A model generated the notes under the pieces. That model was given only the letters and a program-made list of their open reading frames with translations. It was not told the DNA's origin and ran no database searches. Shown piece after piece: positions 5,868-11,400 of a DNA stretch of 11,400 nucleotides. A program made the position numbers and the translations under genes. The first letter of the stretch is position 1. The number at the start of each line of letters is the position of its first letter. The stretch is from JAGLCY01 sp965369705 (lineage in GTDB: Bacteria > Krumholzibacteriota > Krumholzibacteriia > LZORAL124-64-63): contig CBDURF010000116.1 of the NCBI GenBank assembly GCA_965369705.1, positions 1 through 11,400 on the forward strand, written 5' to 3'.

Positions 5868-8222
5868 ATGGGTTGCGATCTTCCGGAAGCCAAACTCTGG
5901 AGCTGGATCGACCGGGAAGCCCCGGAACTGGACGCCCATCTGGCCAAATGTCCGATATGCCGCCGCCGCGCCGAGAAAATCCGGGCGGACATCCGGTTCA
6001 TCAGCGCCGATCTGTCCGAGGTGGTTCCCCTGCCCGAGAAAATCGGGTCATACACCATCAAGGGTCTGCTCGGGGAGGGGGGGCAGGCCATCGTCTACGA
6101 GGCGGAACAGGAATCACCGCGCCGCACCATCGCCCTGAAGGTCTTGCGGGGTGGCCGTTTCGCCGGCAAGAATCACATCAAGCATTTTCTGCGCGAGACC
6201 CAGACCCTGGCCGGTCTGCATCACCCGGCCATCGCGACGATTTACGAGGCCGGCCGGACCGAAGAAGGTTTCCACTACTTCGCCATGGAGTTGGTCCGCG
6301 GTCAGCCGCTGAATGTCTTCATTCGTGAAAACAACCTGGAGCGCGGGGCCCGGCTCAAGCTCTTCCGGAAGGTCTGCCAGGCGGTCCAGTGCGCCCATGA
6401 TAACGGGGTGATCCATCGCGATCTGAAACCCGCCAATATCCTGGTCACCGAGCAGGGCGAGCCGAAGATCCTGGATTTCGGCCTCGCCCATTTGACCCGT
6501 CCCGATCCGGGGATCAGCATTTCGATGACCCGCACGGGCCTGATGGCGGGCACGCCCCGGTACATGAGCCCGGAACAGATCCGGGGCAAGGCGTCCGACA
6601 TCGACGCGCCCTCGGATGTTTATTCCCTGGGCGTGATCCTGTACGAAATCCTGACGGGTAAATCTCCCCACGACGGCGGCAGTTTCACCCCCGAAACCGT
6701 GATGAACATATGTGAGGAGGAACCCACCCGGCCGAGCAGGCTGGACTCCTCGTTGCGGGGAGATCTGGAAACAATCGTGCTCAAGGCTTTGGCCAAGGAT
6801 CCTGCCCGGCGTTATCCCTCGGCTGCGGGCCTGGGGGAAGATCTGCGCCGTTTCATGGAACGGGAGCCCATCCTGGCCCGGCGGCCCTCCCGGTTCTACG
6901 TCATGGGCAAGGCCTTGATGCGGCACCGTCTGATCAGCGTGCTTTGCGTGGTGGCCCTGGTCCTGGCGGTGATTTGGGCATGGCAGGCGATGCAGCCGCC
7001 CTACGACCGGGAAATGGCCCGGATTGCGATTCTTGAAATGCACCACCAGCTTCTCGTTCCCAATCCGGCCAGCCGGGTCATAAGGCACAGCGCCTTGGCC
7101 GCCCCGGTGAAGTACCCGGATCTGCCGGAGGCGGTTCTGCTCAAAGCCCTGGCTTTGAGCGTGGTCGGGGAAAAGAGTTTGGCGCTGAATTATTTGAACG
7201 AAAGACTCCGGGCCGAGCCCGACCAGTGGCTCTACAGGGCCATACGCTCGGAGATCGGAGTGGTCAAGGATCCTACCGTCGACAACGATTTCGCTGCCTG
7301 GGCCGGCAATGGAGTGGACCGGAGCCTGGCGGACAGCTGGTACCTGCGTTCCTTCACGACGGTCGATTTGGAACAGGCCCTGGCCTGGTCGCACATCGCG
7401 TTGACCCACGATCCGGACCACAAACTGGCGTTGGAAAACATGGCCCGGCTCAGCTCCATGACCGGTGATCTCCAGAACGGTCTGACAGCAGCTTCCCGTC
7501 TCCTGGAAATGGGTGACCAGCGGCGGGATTTCTGGCTGACCTTCCGGTGCATCCTGTTGTGCCGTTTGGGGCGGCCTCAGGACGCGTTGGCGGAAATGGA
7601 CAAAGCCTTGGCCGAAGCGCCCACCAATCAGCAGAACCTCAAGGCACATGCTCAGATCAACCGCTGGCTCGGAAACTACGCAGCCGCCGTGGAAGACTAC
7701 ACAGGGGCTATCGCCAGCTCGGAAGACCAGGGTCTACCCACCGGCTGGTATTATTACCACCGGGGGACCCCTCAGTGGATCCTGGGACGGCTGGAAGAAG
7801 CCGCCGATGACTTCCGGCGGGCCTATCGCCTGCTGGCCAGAACCACGTACGGCAATGTCCGGCTCGTCCTGGTGCTGCATGAGATGGGACGTCATCAGGA
7901 GGCGGAAGCCGCCGTGGCCGAGGCCCGGCTCCACACCGGCGGCGACGACTGGCTGGCGAGCATCCTGGCCTGCCTGGCCGGCGAAATGACGCCCGCCCAG
8001 CTCGTGGCCGCGGCCGATTCCACCGACAGCCAGCAGCTATGTGAAGGTCGCTACTACGCAGGGGAGGCCTACCTCCTACAGGGCCGGACGGTCCAGGCGG
8101 AGGAGATGTTCATCGCCTGCGTGACCGGGTGCATCACCATCGACCGGGGCAACTTCAAGGACCACTTGACCGAATTCGAACTGGCCAAATGGCGTCTGTC
8201 GCAGTTGGACCTTCGTGAATGA
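5868..8222 (+). CDS. Membrane Ser/Thr protein kinase with N-terminal anti-sigma-like zinc finger and C-terminal TPR region
   Basis: The protein has 784 residues. Residues 3-31 show C3, H24, C28 and C31 (HLAKCPIC), the H-x3-C-x2-C pattern of zinc-binding anti-sigma domains. A Hanks-type kinase domain spans about 60-335: glycine loop GEGGQAIVY (69-77), ATP lysine K91 in ALKVL, helix-C glutamate E110, catalytic HRDLKPAN (183-190, D185), DFG (203-205) and SPE (234-236), so it looks active. One membrane helix follows (about 355-375, LISVLCVVALVLAVIWAW). The rest, about 380-784, is helical with TPR-like units (for example LCRLGRPQDALAEMDKALAEAP and WILGRLEEAADDFRRAYRL) and should lie outside the cytoplasm. 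Start at 5868: AAGG 7 nt upstream. The neighbouring divergent ECF sigma factor is the probable target, by sequestration, phosphorylation or both. The DUF1684 lipoprotein gene follows 29 bp downstream, likely in the same transcript. Confidence 0.9.
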   Translation: MGCDLPEAKLWSWIDREAPELDAHLAKCPICRRRAEKIRADIRFISADLSEVVPLPEKIGSYTIKGLLGEGGQAIVYEAEQESPRRTIALKVLRGGRFAGKNHIKHFLRETQTLAGLHHPAIATIYEAGRTEEGFHYFAMELVRGQPLNVFIRENNLERGARLKLFRKVCQAVQCAHDNGVIHRDLKPANILVTEQGEPKILDFGLAHLTRPDPGISISMTRTGLMAGTPRYMSPEQIRGKASDIDAPSDVYSLGVILYEILTGKSPHDGGSFTPETVMNICEEEPTRPSRLDSSLRGDLETIVLKALAKDPARRYPSAAGLGEDLRRFMEREPILARRPSRFYVMGKALMRHRLISVLCVVALVLAVIWAWQAMQPPYDREMARIAILEMHHQLLVPNPASRVIRHSALAAPVKYPDLPEAVLLKALALSVVGEKSLALNYLNERLRAEPDQWLYRAIRSEIGVVKDPTVDNDFAAWAGNGVDRSLADSWYLRSFTTVDLEQALAWSHIALTHDPDHKLALENMARLSSMTGDLQNGLTAASRLLEMGDQRRDFWLTFRCILLCRLGRPQDALAEMDKALAEAPTNQQNLKAHAQINRWLGNYAAAVEDYTGAIASSEDQGLPTGWYYYHRGTPQWILGRLEEAADDFRRAYRLLARTTYGNVRLVLVLHEMGRHQEAEAAVAEARLHTGGDDWLASILACLAGEMTPAQLVAAADSTDSQQLCEGRYYAGEAYLLQGRTVQAEEMFIACVTGCITIDRGNFKDHLTEFELAKWRLSQLDLRE

Positions 8223-8251
8223 TCCGGGTCATCGTACGGGAGAGGACGATC

Positions 8252-9148
8252 ATGTGGAAAAAGCTGTGGCTGTTTGGAGTCCTGTTGTCCCTCTCCGGCT
8301 GCGGCGGTGAAAAGACCGGTCCCGAGTACATCGCCGAAATCGACCGGTGGCACGCCGAACGTATCGAGCGCCTGAGCAGCGACACCGGATGGCTGACCCT
8401 GGTCGGTCTGCATCCTTTGAAGAAAGGCGCCAATTCCCTGGGGGCCAGTTCCGACGCCGACGTCACCCTCGCCGCGGGGGCGCCGTATTGGCTCGGATCG
8501 CTGGCCGTGACCGAGGACGACATCATGTTCTCGGTCCACCCCGACGCCGAGGTCAAGCTCCTTGATGGCCATATTGAGGGCCGACTGTCAAGCTGCACCC
8601 TGGCCACGGACAGGGAGGGGCCGCCGACCATGTTGACGACCGGTTCGATGGTTTTCTACGTCATCGATCGCGACGGCAAGCTGTTCCTGCGGGTGAAGGA
8701 CCGCAAATCGGAGGTGCTGAAGTCATTCCAGGGCATCGAGCGGTTTCCGGTGGATATCCACTGGCGGTTGACCGCCCGCCTGGAGCCCGGGCCCGCCACG
8801 CTCAACATGCCCAACGCGATCGGGCAGGAGTCGGCTTCGTCCAGTCCGGGTGTTCTGGTCTTCACGATCGACGGACAGGAATACCGGCTGACGCCCACCG
8901 GCGAGTCGGGCGAGAGCATGTTCCTGGTCTTCGGGGATGAGACCAACGGGAAGATCACCTACGCCGGCGGCCGCTTCCTGTCGATCGACCCGCCCGCGGC
9001 CGACGGGACGGTGATCCTGGATTTCAATCGGATCTACAACCCTCCTTGTGTCTTCACGCCCTTCGCCACCTGTCCGCTGCCCGCGCTGGGCAACATGCTG
9101 CCGGTGGCCATCGAGGCGGGGGAGATGATGTGGGGAGAGCACCACTGA
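8252..9148 (+). CDS. DUF1684-domain lipoprotein
   Basis: The 298-residue product begins with a lipoprotein signal (MWKKLWLFGVLLSLSGC; lipobox LSGC with C17), so it should be acylated and membrane-anchored. The body matches DUF1684 throughout: SDTGWLTLVGLHPLKKGANSLG near the start, a region with FLRVKDRKSEVLKSFQGIERFPVD in the middle, TYAGGRFL, and the highly conserved end DFNRIYNPPCVFTPFATCPL followed by NMLPVAIEAGE (about 257-291). The family has no established biochemical function; the length is normal. The start at 8252 is supported by GGGAGAGGA upstream and by the signal peptide. A second in-frame ATG at 8219 overlaps the kinase stop (ATGA) and would add 11 residues in front of the lipoprotein signal. 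Its position 29 bp behind the kinase suggests co-transcription and possibly a role near the kinase's outer domain, which is inference. Confidence 0.88.
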   Translation: MWKKLWLFGVLLSLSGCGGEKTGPEYIAEIDRWHAERIERLSSDTGWLTLVGLHPLKKGANSLGASSDADVTLAAGAPYWLGSLAVTEDDIMFSVHPDAEVKLLDGHIEGRLSSCTLATDREGPPTMLTTGSMVFYVIDRDGKLFLRVKDRKSEVLKSFQGIERFPVDIHWRLTARLEPGPATLNMPNAIGQESASSSPGVLVFTIDGQEYRLTPTGESGESMFLVFGDETNGKITYAGGRFLSIDPPAADGTVILDFNRIYNPPCVFTPFATCPLPALGNMLPVAIEAGEMMWGEHH

Positions 9149-9164
9149 CCGGGCTGGGCGATCC

Positions 9165-9194
9165 GTCCCCGCAGGTTGACGGCCGCTGGGGGAC
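9165..9194 (+). terminator. GC-rich hairpin after the DUF1684 gene
   Basis: GTCCCC (9165-9170) pairs with GGGGAC (9189-9194), and CAG (9172-9174) with CTG (9186-9188), leaving one bulged G. It starts 16 nt beyond the stop codon at 9148 and may end the kinase-lipoprotein transcript. No T-run follows, so a role in intrinsic termination is uncertain. Confidence 0.3.
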
Positions 9195-9312
9195 TTGCGG
9201 GCTGATTTCCGCCGGTTAAACTCTATTCTTAACAAATTTCCCGCGAACCTGTACATTTACCCCCGGAAACGAACACACGCCAACCCGTCTTTCCTCCCTC
9301 AGGAGAATGCCC

Positions 9313-10662
9313 ATGAGCCAAGGCGCACAAACCTGGCGCTTTCCCCGCATGTTCTGGACCGGCAACGCCGCCGAACTGTGCGAACGCGCCGCCTATTACG
9401 GGACCTTCATCGCCCTGCGGACCTATCTGATCCGGGTCGTCGGCCTCGACGACGTCCAGGCGGGCGTGACCGCCGGCATGTTCGGCGGCTGGATCTACCT
9501 GGTGCCGTTTTTCACCGGCGCGCTGGCCGACCGCATGGGTTTTCGCTATGCCCTGATACTGGCCTTCGCCTTGCTTACGTTGGGCTACGGGACCCTGGGG
9601 ATGTTCCACACGCTGGGCCCGGTGATCGTGGGCCTGTGTCTGATCGTCCTGGGTGGATCCTTCGTCAAGCCGGTGATCACCGGCACGGTGAGCAAATCCA
9701 GTGACGAGACCAACCGGGCGCGTGCTTTCAGCATCTTCTACATGGTGGTGAACATCGGTTCGTTCACCGGTAAAACGGTGGTGGCGCCGATGCGCATCCA
9801 GATGGGTGTCGAGACGGTGCCCTTCTTCTCGGCGGGCGCCGCGCTGCTGGGCTTGATCCTGGTGGTGCTGATCTATTTTCCGCGGGAGAGTCATGACGAA
9901 AAGAGCCGGACCGTGAAGGAGACGCTCAATGGCATGTGGATGGCCATGAGCAATCTGCGGTTCCTCGCCCTGATCCTCATCACGGCGGGGTTCTGGGCCA
10001 TCCAGGGCCAGCTCTACGCCTCGATGCCCGATTACGTGCTGCGCATGGCCGGTGAGACCTACAAGCCCGAGTGGTACGCCAACATCAACCCGCTGGTGGT
10101 GGTCATCTTCGTGGTGATGATCACGCATTTGATCCGCAAATGGAAACCTCAAAACGCGATTCTGGTGGCCATGTGCCTGATCCCTCTGTCGGCCGTGGCA
10201 ATGGCGGCCTCGGCCTGGTTTGATGGGAATGTGATCATCTTCGGGTTGGAGATGCACCCGATCACCTTCATGATGATCATCGGCATCTCCATCCAGGGAA
10301 TAGCCGAATGTTTTCTCAGTCCCAAATGGCTGGAATTCGCCTCCCTGCAGGCTCCTCCCGGCAAGGAAGGCACCTTTCTGGGGTTTGCCCACATGAACAC
10401 CTTCTTTGCCTGGATGTTCGGCTTCATTTTCTCGGGATTCCTGCTGCAGAAGTACTGCCCGGAACCCGGCACTCTCGAACCGGTCGTGAAGGCCGCCCAT
10501 GATGCCGCGCTGTTGGGACAGGGACCGATGCCGGTGGAATACGTCCACGCCCATTATCTGTGGTACGCCTATGTCGGCGTTGGCCTGATCTCGTTGATCG
10601 CCCTGCTGGTGTTCAACGCGGTCACGAAAAAGCTCGATGAAGGAAAGGTTACCGCCGCTTGA
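9313..10662 (+). CDS. POT-family (PTR2) proton-coupled peptide transporter, divergent
   Basis: This 449-residue inner-membrane protein has many hydrophobic helices of major-facilitator type and the signatures of proton-dependent oligopeptide transporters: ELCERAAYYG at 21-30 (family ExxERFxYYG, with the Phe replaced by Ala), GGSFVKP with the helix-4 lysine K119, FYMVVNIGS (142-150, the second PTR2 signature) and AECFLSPKWLEFASLQAPPG with E342, the conserved helix-10 glutamate. Proteins of this family import di- and tripeptides with protons. The substitutions at the Phe of the first motif and after KP (V instead of N) mark it as a divergent member, so the substrate is uncertain. Start at 9313: AGGAG lies 7 nt upstream, whereas the in-frame ATG at 9307 is too close to it. 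The 164-bp gap before it contains a hairpin at 9165-9194 and a GTTAA/TTAAC inverted repeat (9215-9219, 9229-9233). Its stop overlaps the next gene. Confidence 0.87.
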   Translation: MSQGAQTWRFPRMFWTGNAAELCERAAYYGTFIALRTYLIRVVGLDDVQAGVTAGMFGGWIYLVPFFTGALADRMGFRYALILAFALLTLGYGTLGMFHTLGPVIVGLCLIVLGGSFVKPVITGTVSKSSDETNRARAFSIFYMVVNIGSFTGKTVVAPMRIQMGVETVPFFSAGAALLGLILVVLIYFPRESHDEKSRTVKETLNGMWMAMSNLRFLALILITAGFWAIQGQLYASMPDYVLRMAGETYKPEWYANINPLVVVIFVVMITHLIRKWKPQNAILVAMCLIPLSAVAMAASAWFDGNVIIFGLEMHPITFMMIIGISIQGIAECFLSPKWLEFASLQAPPGKEGTFLGFAHMNTFFAWMFGFIFSGFLLQKYCPEPGTLEPVVKAAHDAALLGQGPMPVEYVHAHYLWYAYVGVGLISLIALLVFNAVTKKLDEGKVTAA

Positions 10663-11396
10663 GAGACCGTTTGCCCGACCGTTCGACCCTCGCTCTGATC
10701 AAGGGCAAACCCGTACGTTATCGGGTCCGGCGCAGCCGCCGGGCCCGCAAGATGGGCATCCAGGTCTGCAAGCGGGACGGCGTGGTCATCACCCTGCCCC
10801 AGCGGGTGGGCCTGAAGGTGGTGCCCGAACTGCTGGAGCACTGGGCCGACTGGATCGACACCAAGGCCGACGAATACGGCGTCCGCCACGGCCCCCAGGT
10901 CCGTCAGTTCTCCACCGGCAGCGTGATTTCCATCCTGGGTCGGCCTCACCGTTTGGCGATCACCAGCCTGCCGGACGGCAGGAAACGCCCCGCCATCGAT
11001 CTCGCCGACGATTCCCTGACCCTTTCCCTGGCCCCTGCCGACGTGTTCGATGTCCGGTCCGTCCTGGAAAAGTATCTGCGCCGCCTGGCCAGGCAGGATC
11101 TGACCGAACGCACGACATGCTGGGCCGACCGCATCGGTCTGTTTCCCAGGAAGGTGATCGTGGGCGAGCGCACCAGCCGCTGGGGGAGCTGTTCGCCTAC
11201 CGGGACGCTTTCCTTCTGTTACCGCCTGGTCATGGCGCCGCCCGAGGCCATCGACGCGGTGGTGGCCCACGAGATCTGCCACCTGGCCCACCTGAATCAC
11301 AGCCATCGGTTCTACACTCTGCTGGACCAGGTCTGTCCCCGCCATCGCGAGGCCATGAAGTGGCTCCGGGAGCATGAAGACGACCTGTTGTTGTGA
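10659..11396 (+). CDS. YgjP-like (DUF45, SprT-type) zinc metallopeptidase
   Basis: The 245-residue protein matches the YgjP/DUF45 family over its length. The N-terminal half is a beta-rich segment starting YRVRRSRRARKMGIQV with VVITLPQRV. The C-terminal half carries RWGSCS (174-179), then the zinc site HEICH (204-208) within VVAHEICHLAHLNHSHRFY; H204, H208 and H214 are the likely metal ligands and E205 the catalytic base. No signal peptide, so it should be cytoplasmic. The substrate is not established from sequence; the E. coli relative has been linked to nucleotide hydrolysis, so 'peptidase' rests on the fold and motif. The only plausible start is TTG at 10659, overlapping the transporter's TGA by 4 bp (TTGA), with AGGAAAGG about 10 nt upstream; the next ATG (codon 32) would cut into the domain. 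The overlap implies translational coupling to the transporter. Confidence 0.9.
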   Translation: MRDRLPDRSTLALIKGKPVRYRVRRSRRARKMGIQVCKRDGVVITLPQRVGLKVVPELLEHWADWIDTKADEYGVRHGPQVRQFSTGSVISILGRPHRLAITSLPDGRKRPAIDLADDSLTLSLAPADVFDVRSVLEKYLRRLARQDLTERTTCWADRIGLFPRKVIVGERTSRWGSCSPTGTLSFCYRLVMAPPEAIDAVVAHEICHLAHLNHSHRFYTLLDQVCPRHREAMKWLREHEDDLLL

Positions 11397-11400
11397 TCCG

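Noticed and set aside
6114..7649. 511-residue minus-strand open frame opposite the kinase gene
   Set aside because: The plus-strand kinase motifs are unmistakable across this interval; the antisense translation has no recognisable domain or ribosome-binding site.
9229..10554. 441-residue minus-strand open frame opposite the transporter gene
   Set aside because: Translation is His/Gln/Asp-rich and lacks motifs, while the plus strand encodes a clear membrane transporter.
1..11400. Search for CRISPR arrays, tRNA/rRNA genes, insertion sequences and attachment sites
   Set aside because: By eye there is no regularly spaced repeat, no cloverleaf-like segment, no transposase or integrase motif and no long terminal inverted repeat.

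Overview
The window reads as a high-GC stretch of chromosome from a Gram-negative (diderm) bacterium. The evidence for two membranes is an outer-membrane beta-barrel protein, a lipoprotein and several Sec-type signal peptides. The mix (an ECF sigma factor beside a large Ser/Thr kinase, DUF3857 and DUF1684 proteins, a PorT-like barrel, secreted proteins sharing a short C-terminal tag) resembles poorly cultured FCB-type lineages such as Krumholzibacteriota/Eisenbacteria-like genomes. That placement is a weak inference from gene style only. I see no rRNA, tRNA, CRISPR array, transposase or phage gene.

Layout: (1) 1-204, minus strand: the N-terminal part of a small membrane protein that runs off the left edge. 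(2) 529-2257: two divergently transcribed genes for secreted proteins, one of unknown family and one CAP/SCP-domain protein. They share a 310-bp spacer and end in nearly the same motif, T-W-G-x-x-K-x-L-Y-R. (3) 2452-3105: an outer-membrane beta-barrel protein, convergent with (4) 3242-4696, a DUF3857/transglutaminase-fold protein whose catalytic triad appears to be lost. The short gap between them holds what looks like the tail of an alpha/beta hydrolase. (5) 4697-5135: a 439-bp non-coding stretch with three hairpins, one followed by a T-run. (6) 5136-8222: an ECF sigma factor (minus) diverging from a membrane Ser/Thr kinase (plus) that carries an N-terminal zinc-finger anti-sigma-like motif and a C-terminal TPR region. 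A perfect 7-bp inverted repeat lies between them. (7) 8252-9148: a DUF1684 lipoprotein 29 bp behind the kinase. (8) 9313-11396: a POT-family peptide/proton symporter overlapping by 4 bp a YgjP-like zinc metallopeptidase gene that starts at TTG.

The most coherent functional unit is region 6-7. A membrane kinase with a cytoplasmic zinc finger could hold the neighbouring sigma factor and release it, or phosphorylate it, in response to a signal sensed through the part beyond the membrane helix. The most unusual observation is the shared C-terminal tag in region 2, which looks like a possible sorting or attachment signal.
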